Below are positions 55,936 to 64,000 of a stretch of 64,000 bases of DNA, piece by piece. Location: NCBI GenBank assembly GCA_025163595.1, contig CP104100.1, forward strand, positions 186,001 through 250,000. Reading direction: 5' to 3'. The notes below the pieces were generated by a model. It had not been told where the DNA came from, did no database searches, and was given only the letters and a program-made list of their open reading frames with translations. The number at the start of each line of letters is the position of its first letter. Position 1 is the stretch's first letter. This DNA comes from Phaeobacter sp. G2 (lineage in GTDB: Bacteria > Pseudomonadota > Alphaproteobacteria > Rhodobacterales > Rhodobacteraceae). Both the position numbers and the translations under genes were made by a program.

Positions 55936-56201
55936 GCCCCTGCGGCAGCCTTTGCTCGGCTGACCGGGGCCAAGGCGATATGCTGGGTCTAATAAGAACA
56001 GCCAGAGCAAACCTTTGCCTCATGTTCAGCCAGCGACGGGCCCGAGCCCTGAGAGAGCAAGTTGCCGTTAAGCGGTGAATGTCTGCTTGGACGTTTGGGT
56101 AACCGAGCCGGCGTTCTGGCCGCTGTTTGAAAATGCATCGACACTCAGGGCGGAAAGTGTGAGCCTGCTTGTCTTGCGTTTTTGCTTTGGAAGGATACGT
56201 C

Positions 56202-56981
56202 TTGCTTCTATCGATCCAGGCCCATCTCATCTACAGATCTGAGCACCCCTGCGATTTATTGCTGCAGATCGAGGCGGCGCAGGATACCGAGCAGCGCTTG
56301 CAGAACACGCAATTTTGCCTCTCACCCGATGTTGAAACCAGTATTGTTTCCGGTGAAGAACAGGTCGGAACAAGGCGGTGGCTCCGCGTGGCCGGTGAAT
56401 TTGAATGCATGTATCAAACGCAGGTCATGGTGGATCGAAAAACAGCTGTATTGGCTGAGCTCGCGGCCACAGAGCTGCGCCAGCTTCCCAGCGAGGTCAC
56501 AAAGTTCCTTATGCCCTCACGATATTGCCACCCAGAAGACTTCGCCAATTCTGTCCCAGCTTTGTTTGGGGCGGCCTCTGGTGGCCAGTTGATTGTGGCA
56601 ATGTCCGAATGGATTGAGAATCAATTCACATATGACAGCTTTGCAAGCCATGGTCTGACAACCGCAACGGACAGTTTTGGTGCTCGTGCAGGCGTTTGTC
56701 GCGACTATGCACATGTTTTGATCGCAATGGCGCGTTCCGTGGGTATTCCCGCCCGATTTGTGAGTGCCTATGCACCAGATGTCACGCCCCAGGATTTTCA
56801 TGCTGTGGCAGAGGTTTATCTAGAAGGTCAGTGGCATTTGGTTGACCCGACGGGCATGGCAAAAGCGAGTGAAATTGCGCGCATTGGTGTGGGCAGAGAC
56901 GCTGCAGACGTCTCTTTTATGACGTCCTACGGCAGTATGTTGCTCAAAAAACAGGCAGTTAATGTGGCGCGCAGCGTGTAA
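56202..56981 (+). CDS. Transglutaminase-like cysteine protease/amidase, first copy
   Basis: A 259-residue protein with a beta-rich N-terminal domain and a transglutaminase core. The catalytic triad is intact: C166 in AGVCRDYAH, H200 in DFHAVAEVY, D215 in LVDPTG. I place the start at TTG 56202 because GGAAGGA lies 6-7 nt upstream; no ATG fits the N-terminal domain. Sampled stretches of this gene are only about 45-48% G+C, clearly below the surrounding genes. It precedes the ATP-grasp gene by 48 bp and opens the Anbu-type locus. In such loci the enzyme is thought to form or cut isopeptide or peptide bonds. Confidence 0.87.
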   Translation: MLLSIQAHLIYRSEHPCDLLLQIEAAQDTEQRLQNTQFCLSPDVETSIVSGEEQVGTRRWLRVAGEFECMYQTQVMVDRKTAVLAELAATELRQLPSEVTKFLMPSRYCHPEDFANSVPALFGAASGGQLIVAMSEWIENQFTYDSFASHGLTTATDSFGARAGVCRDYAHVLIAMARSVGIPARFVSAYAPDVTPQDFHAVAEVYLEGQWHLVDPTGMAKASEIARIGVGRDAADVSFMTSYGSMLLKKQAVNVARSV

Positions 56982-57029
56982 TTCAACACTTCCATTTGCC
57001 AAACCTTCATAAACCCTTAACGTGTTTAT

Positions 57030-58457
57030 ATGGATTTAGAACGTCTCCACTTTGATGAAATGCTTTTGGGTTCAGATGGCGTCCGCGCTCCATACGCCGA
57101 ATACCAAAAGTGGTTTGCAAACGAAGACCCTGCGCGTCTTTCAAAGAAATCAAAGGAAGCCGAGGCGTTTTTCCGACGCACAGGCATCACCTTTAATGTC
57201 TATGGCCAAGCCGCCGCCCAAGAAAGATTGATCCCGTTCGACTTGATCCCCCGCATTATTGCAAACCGCGAGTGGACCAAATTGTCTAAAGGGATCAAGC
57301 AACGTGTGGGTGCAATCAATGCCTTTTTGCATGACATCTATCACCGACAAGAAATTCTACGTGCGGGGATCGTGCCGACCGAACTGATTTCGCGCAATGA
57401 AGCGTTCCTGCCGCAGATGATCGGGTTCACGCCACCGGGTAAAGTGTACACCCACATCGTCGGCACTGATCTTGTGCGCACGGGTGAGGATGATTTCTAC
57501 GTGCTCGAAGACAACGCCCGAACACCGTCGGGTGTGTCTTACATGCTCGAGAATCGCGAAACGATGCTGCATATGTTTCCCGAACTGTTCAGCCAGATCA
57601 AAGTTCAGCGCGTGAGCGACTACCCCAAGAACCTGCGGCGCTCGCTTGCCGCCTGTGCGCCCGAGCGCTGCGCTGGCAAGCCCACTGTGGCCATTCTGAC
57701 GCCGGGAATTCACAACTCCGCCTATTTTGAGCATTCGTTTCTGGCTGATCAGATGGGCGTTGAGCTGGTGGAAGGGCATGATCTGATGGTTGTGGACGGC
57801 CACATCGCGATGCGCACGACCAAGGGCTATAAGAAGATTGATGTGCTGTATCGCAGGGTCGATGATGATTATCTTGATCCGCTGAATTTCAACCCTGACT
57901 CCATGTTGGGTGTGCCGGGTATCATGGATGTCTACCGTGCCGGAAACATCACCATTGCGAACGCGCCGGGGACGGGCATTGCTGACGATAAAGCGATCTA
58001 TTCCTACATGCCCGACATCATCGAATTTTATACTGGTGAGAAGGCAATTTTGAAAAACGTCCAGACCTGGCGGTGTTCAGAAGCGGACTCGCTGGCCTAT
58101 GTCCTGGATCATCTGGCAGAGCTGGTGGTGAAAGAGGTTCACGGATCGGGCGGCTATGGGATGCTTGTCGGGCCAGCAGCCAGCAAGAAAGAGCTGTCAT
58201 CCTTTGCTGCCAAACTGCGCAGAAACCCAGGCAACTATATCGCGCAGCCGACCTTGTCTTTGTCGACAGTGCCCATCTTTGCCAAAAAAGGGCTTGCGCC
58301 GCGTCACGTTGATTTACGGCCCTTTGCCCTGGTGTCACCGGACAGTATCAACATCGCCCCGGGCGGTCTGACCCGCGTGGCATTGAAGGCCGGTTCCCTG
58401 GTGGTCAACTCCAGCCAGGGTGGCGGCACCAAAGATACTTGGGTTCTGGAGGACTAG
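57030..58457 (+). CDS. Circularly permuted type 2 ATP-grasp protein
   Basis: A 475-residue member of the COG2308 family. The pattern FYVLEDNARTPSGVSYMLENR near residues 155-175 and KKIDVLYRRVDDDYLDPLNF near 270-290, then HGSGGYGMLVGPAAS near 370, fit this permuted ATP-grasp. ATP-grasp enzymes ligate carboxylates to amines; in this family the product is predicted to be an unusual peptide. The alpha-E gene follows after 4 bp, and they probably act together. No close substrate is known. Ribosome site is weak. Confidence 0.93.
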   Translation: MDLERLHFDEMLLGSDGVRAPYAEYQKWFANEDPARLSKKSKEAEAFFRRTGITFNVYGQAAAQERLIPFDLIPRIIANREWTKLSKGIKQRVGAINAFLHDIYHRQEILRAGIVPTELISRNEAFLPQMIGFTPPGKVYTHIVGTDLVRTGEDDFYVLEDNARTPSGVSYMLENRETMLHMFPELFSQIKVQRVSDYPKNLRRSLAACAPERCAGKPTVAILTPGIHNSAYFEHSFLADQMGVELVEGHDLMVVDGHIAMRTTKGYKKIDVLYRRVDDDYLDPLNFNPDSMLGVPGIMDVYRAGNITIANAPGTGIADDKAIYSYMPDIIEFYTGEKAILKNVQTWRCSEADSLAYVLDHLAELVVKEVHGSGGYGMLVGPAASKKELSSFAAKLRRNPGNYIAQPTLSLSTVPIFAKKGLAPRHVDLRPFALVSPDSINIAPGGLTRVALKAGSLVVNSSQGGGTKDTWVLED

Positions 58458-58461
58458 CAGG

Positions 58462-59403
58462 ATGCTTGGAAAAACCGCTGGTGGCCTCTATTGGATGTTT
58501 CGCTTTTTGGAACGCTGCGAGAATACCGCGCGCCTTGTCGAAGCCGGGTTCCGCATTGCGCTGACGCGATCCAATGATCCTGCCTCAGAATGGAAATCCG
58601 TTGTGACCACGGCGGGCGCCCGTAGCCATTATGACGCAAAATATGATTCCTACGAGGCGGCATATGTGGTGGATTTCCTGCTGCGAGATCCGGCCAATCC
58701 GTCGAGTGTTCTCTCAGCTGTCGAAAAAGCACGAACCAACGCCCGTATGGTTCGAACCGCGTTGACCACAGAAGTCTGGGAAGCGGTCAATGAAGGCTGG
58801 ATGGGCCTGAAAAAGACCCTCAAGTCACCTGTAAAAGAAACGGACCTGCCAGCCGTGCTCGGAGAAATTCGCCGCCATAGCGCATTGGTCCGCGGTGCTA
58901 TGCACGGCACCATGCTGCGCAATGATATTTATGATTTCACCCAAATGGGCATCGCATTGGAACGGGCAGACAATACGGCACGGATCATTGATGTGAAGTA
59001 TTACACATTGCTACCGTCAGCCAGTTTTGTCGGATCCGCTTTGGATAACGTGCAGTGGGAAACCATTCTACGCTCGGTTTCTGCGCACCGGTCTTTTCGC
59101 TGGCTCAATGATGAAAACATGACGCCCGCCAGCGTCGCTGATTTCCTCATTCTGGATCCCCGCTTTCCACGGTCCCTGTCCTTTTGCAGCCGAATTCTGG
59201 AAGAAAGTCTCGGATTTCTCGCCAAGGATTATGGCACCCGCCTGACATGTCACGACATGATCAGCGCACAGCGCGACAGGCTGCGTGCGCACACGATTGC
59301 AACGGTTTTTGACGAGGGGCTGCATCAATTCATCACAGCCTTTATCGACGATATCAACGCGATCGGGCAGCAGATTGAAACAGACTATCGGTTCATCGGA
59401 TAA
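58462..59403 (+). CDS. Alpha-E domain protein
   Basis: A 313-residue all-helical protein of the COG2307 family, starting MLGKTAGGLYWMFRFLERCENTARLVEAGF, the hallmark N-terminal stretch. Also conserved are LTTEVWEAVNEGW and IALERADNTARIIDVKY. Alpha-E proteins almost always accompany the circularly permuted ATP-grasp, and sometimes fuse with it, so they probably form one ligase complex. The ATG at 58462 has GGAGGA upstream. It lies 4 bp after the ATP-grasp gene and 12 bp before the second transglutaminase gene. Confidence 0.93.
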   Translation: MLGKTAGGLYWMFRFLERCENTARLVEAGFRIALTRSNDPASEWKSVVTTAGARSHYDAKYDSYEAAYVVDFLLRDPANPSSVLSAVEKARTNARMVRTALTTEVWEAVNEGWMGLKKTLKSPVKETDLPAVLGEIRRHSALVRGAMHGTMLRNDIYDFTQMGIALERADNTARIIDVKYYTLLPSASFVGSALDNVQWETILRSVSAHRSFRWLNDENMTPASVADFLILDPRFPRSLSFCSRILEESLGFLAKDYGTRLTCHDMISAQRDRLRAHTIATVFDEGLHQFITAFIDDINAIGQQIETDYRFIG

Positions 59404-59415
59404 GCGTTTGAGACT

Positions 59416-60213
59416 ATGAAACTGGAAATCTCACATACGACCAAATACACTTACGATGCGCCGGTGTCTTATGGCTTGCAACAGGTGCGCCTGACCCCGA
59501 TGTCCACTAAGCATCAAACGGTTCTGGACTGGAATGTCTCGATTTCCGGCGGGGTTCAGGAGCTTGAGTTTCAGGATCAATATCAAAACCAAACGCTGTT
59601 GGTTCAAGCCAATGCAGGCACGACCGAAGTCTCTGTTCAGGTCTCAGGCGTGGTCGAAACCCATTCGTCGGATGGTATTTTCGGCAAAGTTTACGGAAAG
59701 GCGCCGCTTTGGCATTTTTGCCAAACAACACCACGCACCACACCTGGACGCGGCATTCGCAAGCTGGCCAAACATATAAAGGCCAAAGGCGATACGCTGA
59801 GCGATCTTCACGTATTGTCACAGGAAATTCTTGCAGCGGCCCCGTATGGCGAAGCAAACACCTTTGCAGGAACCAGCGCCGAAGAGGCGCTGAAGGCCGG
59901 TGGTGGCGTTTGCCAGGACCACGCGCAGATCTTCGTTGCAGCGGCGCGGGTGGCAGGCATTCCTGCGCGCTATGTCAGTGGATATCTCATGATGGACGAC
60001 CGGATCGATCAAGATGCCAGCCACGCCTGGGCCGAGGCCCATATTGAGGGGCTGGGCTGGGTCGGCTTTGACGTCTCCAATGGTATTTCGCCGGATGAGC
60101 GATATGTCAGGATCGCAACGGGCCTTGATTCACGGGATGCGGCGCCAATTACGGGCATTCGCAGGGGAGCTATGGACGAGACGATGATTGTATCGCTGCA
60201 AATTCAGCAATAG
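59416..60213 (+). CDS. Transglutaminase-like protein, second copy
   Basis: A 265-residue protein of the bacterial transglutaminase-like family that accompanies ATP-grasp/alpha-E pairs. The N-terminal domain (MKLEISHTTKYTYDAPVSYG) is the Bact_transglu_N type. The triad is intact: C166 in GGVCQDHAQ, H203 in ASHAWAEAH and D219 in GFDVSNG. Compared with the first copy, it aligns with equal core spacing but differs strongly in sequence. It starts 12 bp after the alpha-E gene; the Anbu gene follows after 47 bp. Confidence 0.93.
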   Translation: MKLEISHTTKYTYDAPVSYGLQQVRLTPMSTKHQTVLDWNVSISGGVQELEFQDQYQNQTLLVQANAGTTEVSVQVSGVVETHSSDGIFGKVYGKAPLWHFCQTTPRTTPGRGIRKLAKHIKAKGDTLSDLHVLSQEILAAAPYGEANTFAGTSAEEALKAGGGVCQDHAQIFVAAARVAGIPARYVSGYLMMDDRIDQDASHAWAEAHIEGLGWVGFDVSNGISPDERYVRIATGLDSRDAAPITGIRRGAMDETMIVSLQIQQ

Positions 60214-60260
60214 ATACGGTACACTGTTTCGAACTCTCTACCCCGTACTGGACCAAAACA

Positions 60261-60995
60261 ATGACCTATTGCGTCGGACTACGATTGAACAAGGGCTTGG
60301 TTTTCATGTCCGACACCCGCACCAACGCAGGCGTAGATAACTTCTCGGTTACGCGGAAAATGTTCACATGGGATGTTCCTGGCGAACGGGTCATCACGCT
60401 GATGACATCGGGAAACCTTGCAACCACTCAATCATTGATCAGCCTTCTGGAGGAACGGTCAAAGGTCACAACGGAACGCAGCCCCTCCATATTGGAGCTG
60501 CCGACGATGTTCGAGATCGCCCGGCTTGTTGGCTCGACATTGCGAGAGGTGATTGCCGATAGCCATTCCGAGGGCCAGCAAGCATCGTCAAAATTCAAAG
60601 CCTCGGTGATTGTAGGGGGCCAGATCAAAGGCGGGGCACCTACGATGTTTATGATTTACCCCGAAGGCAATTTTATTGAAATCACGGACGACAATCCGTT
60701 TTTCCAGATCGGCGAAGCCAAGTACGGCAAACCAATCCTGGTACGGGCCTATGATCCCGAGATGTCATTTGAAGACGCTGTTAAGCTGCTGATCGTCTCG
60801 TTTGATTCAACAATAAAGGCCAATCTGTCTGTTGGGCTGCCCCTTGATCTGCACGTCTATTTCCAAGACAGCTTTGTCGCCACCCCCAGGCCACGGATCG
60901 AAGTGGACGATGCCTATTACCAAGCGGTCTCCTCAAGCTGGGGAGACGCCCTGCGCAACGCGCTGGCGCAATTACCTAGCTATCAGATCGACTGA
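60261..60995 (+). CDS. Anbu proteasome-like peptidase
   Basis: A 244-residue Ntn-hydrolase, the bacterial ancestral-beta-subunit type. Start MTYCVGLRLNKGLVFMSDTRTNAGVDNF leaves Thr2 as the N-terminal nucleophile after Met removal; D18, R20 and K33 complete the proteasome-like active site. VGGQIKGGAPTMFMIYPEGNFIE and GEAKYGKPIL are family features. Anbu forms helical or ring assemblies, and its natural substrate is unknown. It is the last gene of the transglutaminase / ATP-grasp / alpha-E cluster and may break down the ligase product. Ribosome site is weak. Confidence 0.93.
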   Translation: MTYCVGLRLNKGLVFMSDTRTNAGVDNFSVTRKMFTWDVPGERVITLMTSGNLATTQSLISLLEERSKVTTERSPSILELPTMFEIARLVGSTLREVIADSHSEGQQASSKFKASVIVGGQIKGGAPTMFMIYPEGNFIEITDDNPFFQIGEAKYGKPILVRAYDPEMSFEDAVKLLIVSFDSTIKANLSVGLPLDLHVYFQDSFVATPRPRIEVDDAYYQAVSSSWGDALRNALAQLPSYQID

Positions 60996-61232
60996 GCAGA
61001 TAGCTAAAGCGGCATTGCGCCAACAAAGAGGACGGTGAGCAAGCTCCGCAGAGCAACAGGTCGTGGCGGTCTCTTGCCGGGTGAATATGTCGTGTGCAGG
61101 CCTGCCCGCTCTCCTGCTTTTTAGCACTGTTTTGCTGGCTCACTTCAGGAAACGCTGATGACGGTTTGAAAGAGCGGCGCAGGGGGCGAAACAAGTCTTG
61201 CACCCTCGCGTGGTTCTGCCCAAATAGAGCCT
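60996..61232 (+). other. Intergenic region after the Anbu locus
   Basis: 237 bp between the Anbu gene and the epimerase-like gene. I see no supported ORF, tRNA or clear terminator. Frames of about 110 codons that run into the next gene (from 61094) have no homology I recognise. Confidence 0.5.
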
Positions 61233-62105
61233 ATGCAAAAAACGCTTCTTTGTCTTGGATGTGGATATACGGCGCGCCACCTGGCGTCGCAGCTACTGGC
61301 GCGCGGCTGGCGGGTGATTGGCACCGCGCGGGAGCCGGTTGCGGTCCCAGGTGTGGACATGCTGACCTGGCCGGGGGAGGATATTCCTTTGGCCGGGGTG
61401 ACCCATGTGCTCAGTTCTATCGGGCCAAATGAGCGCGGCGACCCTGTTTTGGCTCACTTGCGAGACGAGATAGCTGCTGCGGCTGCCCATTTTGAATGGG
61501 TCGGGTATTTGTCGACCACAGCGGTCTATGGTGACCGGGACGGCGGTTGGGTGGATGAAACCACACCGGTTGCGCCGACCAGCGAACGCGGCACCTGGCG
61601 CAGCCTGGCAGAGCAACACTGGCAGCAGATCCCTGACCTGCCGCTGCATATCTTTCGTCTGGCGGGGATCTACGGCCCCGGGCGCGGCCCCTTTGCCAAG
61701 CTGATGGCGGGCAAAGCGCGGCGTATTGTCAAACCGGGGCAGGTGTTTTCCCGCATTCATGTGGATGACATTGTGCAGGCACTGCTGGCCTCAATTGACG
61801 CGCCGAACCCGGGGGGGATTTATAACCTTTGCGATGATGACCCGGCCCCGCCACAGGATGTTCTGGGCTACGCGGCAGAGCTGCTGGGCCTGCCCGTGCC
61901 CGCCGAGGTGCCTTTTGACGAGGCCGGCATGACCCCAATGGCGCGCAGTTTTTACGGCGAGAACAAGCGCGTCCGCAACAATCGTATCAAAGACGAGTTG
62001 GGGGTCGAGCTGCTGTATCCAAGCTACCGCGAGGGGTTGCAGGCGGTGCTTGCAGCAGAAGATATGGAGCGCTTTGTGCCCCCTTCGGAGCCGCCAGCGT
62101 TGTAG
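61233..62105 (+). CDS. NAD(P)-dependent epimerase/dehydratase-like protein (YeeZ type)
   Basis: A 290-residue atypical short-chain dehydrogenase. The nucleotide-binding motif at residues 8-14 is LGCGYTARHLA (GxGYxA/S rather than the classic GxxGxxG), typical of the YeeZ/COG0451 subgroup. YLSTTAVYGDRDGGWVDE carries the Ser-Thr and Tyr of the active region, and RLAGIYGPGRGPF and IHVDDIVQALLAS are conserved. Substrate is unknown. It stands alone; no clear promoter was identified. Confidence 0.87.
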   Translation: MQKTLLCLGCGYTARHLASQLLARGWRVIGTAREPVAVPGVDMLTWPGEDIPLAGVTHVLSSIGPNERGDPVLAHLRDEIAAAAAHFEWVGYLSTTAVYGDRDGGWVDETTPVAPTSERGTWRSLAEQHWQQIPDLPLHIFRLAGIYGPGRGPFAKLMAGKARRIVKPGQVFSRIHVDDIVQALLASIDAPNPGGIYNLCDDDPAPPQDVLGYAAELLGLPVPAEVPFDEAGMTPMARSFYGENKRVRNNRIKDELGVELLYPSYREGLQAVLAAEDMERFVPPSEPPAL

Positions 62106-62108
62106 CAA

Positions 62109-62429
62109 ATGGGGATTATGCATCTGTTCTTTGTGCTGCTGAATTTCAGAACACTTGGGCGGCTCGGTGCCCGGATCAACCGGAAGCATCCCAGCGTTTT
62201 GGACCAGCTTTGGGAGCAACAACCATTTGCGAGAAAATTTGACGTTGTGTGTGGTTCCGCGGTGTTTTCCAAGCGGGCGGTGCTGTTGAATTTTGCAGTA
62301 GTAAACCCAGAGAAACTGCCGGTCTATTTACTGGGAGACGATCAAATTGCGGAGCAGATACAAAAACTGAACGCGGGTAAGGCCGCGTCTATTTATCGGT
62401 TTTTCTGCAAAATGTCTGGATACGACTAG
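62109..62429 (+). CDS. Small ORF of unknown function
   Basis: A possible 106-residue protein with a hydrophobic start (MHLFFVLLNFRTLGRL) and a mixed remainder ending in SIYRFFCKMSGYD. I do not recognise it. It begins 3 bp after the epimerase-like stop, which supports a coupled gene, but the ribosome site is poor (GGGGA only for the second ATG at 62118). Sampled composition is AT-richer than its neighbours. It could be chance. Confidence 0.4.
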   Translation: MGIMHLFFVLLNFRTLGRLGARINRKHPSVLDQLWEQQPFARKFDVVCGSAVFSKRAVLLNFAVVNPEKLPVYLLGDDQIAEQIQKLNAGKAASIYRFFCKMSGYD

Positions 62430-62489
62430 GCGAGGTGGTTCGGTCGAACCTGTCCATCAAGGCAAGTCCTGTCCTCGTGTTTTCCAATC

Positions 62490-64000
62490 TTACGCACGCT
62501 TTTCCCCGATCTGGGCTACGCCTAGTACCTCCAACACCTTGGCTTCGATCTGCGGGGCGTTCATGGCGGCGGTCTCGTACATGTCTTTGGGGCTGGCTTG
62601 GTCGATAAACGTATCGGGCAGCACCATGGAGCGGAATTTGAAGCCCGCGTCGAATACGCCCTCATCTGCCAGCAGCTGCGCCACATGGGAGCCAAAGCCG
62701 CCTACGGCGCCCTCTTCAATGGTGATCAGCGCCTCGTGGTCGGCCACCAGATTCAGGATCATCTCACGGTCCAGCGGTTTAGCAAAACGGGCGTCGGCAA
62801 TGGTTGGGGTGATGCCCTTGGCCGACAGGGCCTCAGCGGCCTTGCGGGTTTCGCCCAGACGGGTGCCAAAAGAGAGCAGCGCCACGCGTTTGCCCGTTTG
62901 GATCATCCGGCCCTTGCCGATCTCCAGCAGTTGCGGCTCTTCCGGCATCTCGACACCTTCGCCCTCGCCACGGGGATAGCGAAAGGCGATGGGGCCCGCG
63001 TCATGGGCGGCGGCGGTATGGACCATATGCACCAGCTCTGCCTCGTCGGCGGCGGCCATCACCACCATACCGGGCAGGTTGGACATAAAACCGATGTCGA
63101 AGGAACCAGCATGGGTGGCACCATCTGCCCCCACCAGGCCAGCGCGGTCGATGGCAAAGCGCACGGGCAGGCGCTGGATGGCGACGTCATGCACCACCTG
63201 GTCATAGCCACGCTGCAAAAAGGTGGAATACATCGCACAAAACGGCTTCATCCCGCCGGCCGCCAGCGCGGCGGCAAAGGTGACGCCGTGCTGTTCGGCT
63301 ATGCCCACGTCAAAACAGCGTGACGGATAGCGTTCCGCCATCAGCGACAGGCCGGTGCCATCGGGCATGGCGGCCGTGACAGCGCAGATCTTGTCATCTT
63401 TGGCGGCAAGTTTCACCAGCTCATCGCCAAAGACACCCGTGTAGGAGGGCGCGTTAGAGGGGGCTTTTTTCTGCTCTCCGGTGACCATGTCAAATTTGGC
63501 GGTGGCATGGCCCTTGTCACGGGCTGTTTCAGCCGGGGCGTATCCCTTGCCCTTTTTGGTCAGCACGTGGATCAGGATCGGCCCGCGCGCGCGGGCCTTG
63601 ACGGTGCGCAGCACTGGCAGCAGCTGATCCAGATCGTGGCCATCAATAGGGCCGATGTAGGAAAAGCCGAGGGATTCAAACATGGTGCCGCCAACGGCCA
63701 TGCCTTTGAGCATGTCTTTGGCGCGTTTGGCGCCTTCGCGGAAGGGTTCCGGCAGCAGCGATGCGGCGCCCTTGGCCACGGCCTTCAGTTCCTGAAACGG
63801 TTCTTCGGCATAAAGCCGTGACAGATAGGAGGACAGCGCGCCAACTGGCGGTGCGATGCTCATCTCATTGTCGTTGAGGATGACGATCATGCGCTTGTCC
63901 AGATGACCAGCGTTGTTCATCGCCTCAAAGGCCATGCCGGCCGACATCGCGCCATCGCCGATCACCGCAATTGCTTCGCCCAGACCTTCGGGCACTACGC
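62490..64000 (-). CDS. dxs: 1-deoxy-D-xylulose-5-phosphate synthase, 5' partial
   Basis: Thiamine-diphosphate enzyme that makes DXP from pyruvate and glyceraldehyde-3-phosphate, the first step of the MEP isoprenoid pathway. About 503 residues are visible; the frame is open to base 64000, so roughly the first 130-140 residues lie outside. The [18 protein letters not shown] motif binds ThDP-Mg, and [38 protein letters not shown] (with the catalytic Glu in AEQHG), [18 protein letters not shown] and [12 protein letters not shown] are family markers. GTG 63995 is not the true start. Confidence 0.97.
   Translation of the reverse strand, partial: VVPEGLGEAIAVIGDGAMSAGMAFEAMNNAGHLDKRMIVILNDNEMSIAPPVGALSSYLSRLYAEEPFQELKAVAKGAASLLPEPFREGAKRAKDMLKGMAVGGTMFESLGFSYIGPIDGHDLDQLLPVLRTVKARARGPILIHVLTKKGKGYAPAETARDKGHATAKFDMVTGEQKKAPSNAPSYTGVFGDELVKLAAKDDKICAVTAAMPDGTGLSLMAERYPSRCFDVGIAEQHGVTFAAALAAGGMKPFCAMYSTFLQRGYDQVVHDVAIQRLPVRFAIDRAGLVGADGATHAGSFDIGFMSNLPGMVVMAAADEAELVHMVHTAAAHDAGPIAFRYPRGEGEGVEMPEEPQLLEIGKGRMIQTGKRVALLSFGTRLGETRKAAEALSAKGITPTIADARFAKPLDREMILNLVADHEALITIEEGAVGGFGSHVAQLLADEGVFDAGFKFRSMVLPDTFIDQASPKDMYETAAMNAPQIEAKVLEVLGVAQIGEKRA

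Noticed and set aside
61094..61432. 112-codon ORF before the epimerase-like gene
   Set aside because: Runs out of frame into a well-supported gene and has no recognisable domain.

Overview
The window looks like chromosomal DNA of a Roseobacter-group alphaproteobacterium (Rhodobacteraceae). This rests on gene content and order: a regB / senC-regA redox locus, a hemD-mitofilin-hemY block, the tsaE-amgK-murU-addB-addA-trxA run, an alphaproteobacterial type HslV N-terminus and a dense flagellar cluster. I cannot name a species. No rRNA, tRNA, CRISPR array, integrase, transposase or prophage was recognised.

Layout. 1-6.7 kb: an Smr-domain fragment, a lipoprotein hydrolase, the HslVU protease operon with a membrane-protein gene set between its two subunits, a DUF1127 mini-protein, a tandem pair of Lin0512-like genes, a DUF6500-like gene and thioredoxin. 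6.8-15.3 kb: one tightly overlapping minus-strand operon joining tRNA t6A modification (TsaE), peptidoglycan recycling (AmgK/MurU-like) and double-strand-break repair (AddB, AddA). 15.4-19.9 kb: a PAS protein, the RegB kinase, and divergently SenC/Sco and RegA. 19.9-28.6 kb: mixed housekeeping genes (GT61, HD hydrolase, AhcY, DUF2853, DUF1761, EVE, YciI, GpsA, TsaD, HemD). 28.6-31.5 kb: a mitofilin-like protein with a striking hexanucleotide repeat, then HemY. 31.7-35 kb: a GMC oxidoreductase and an acyl-CoA ligase.

35.1-55.9 kb is a flagellar region: motB, flgE-flgK-flgL-flgI (+), fliF-fliH-fliN-fliP (-), fliL-(unknown)-motE-motA-(large periplasmic protein) (+) and flhA-fliR-flhB-(coiled coil) (+). 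It encodes the hook, P-ring, MS-ring, export gate and stator, but I see no flagellin, fliG, fliM, fliI or fliQ, so the system must be completed elsewhere. A COG0523 metal GTPase with a Zur-type operator interrupts it. Two CtrA-like motifs sit at the flgE and fliF/fliL promoters.

56.2-61 kb holds the most system-like accessory locus: transglutaminase, circularly permuted ATP-grasp, alpha-E protein, second transglutaminase and an Anbu proteasome-like peptidase. This combination is known from comparative genomics but poorly understood, and the extra leading transglutaminase is notable. The window ends with an NAD-dependent epimerase-like protein, a small unknown ORF and the 3' part of dxs.
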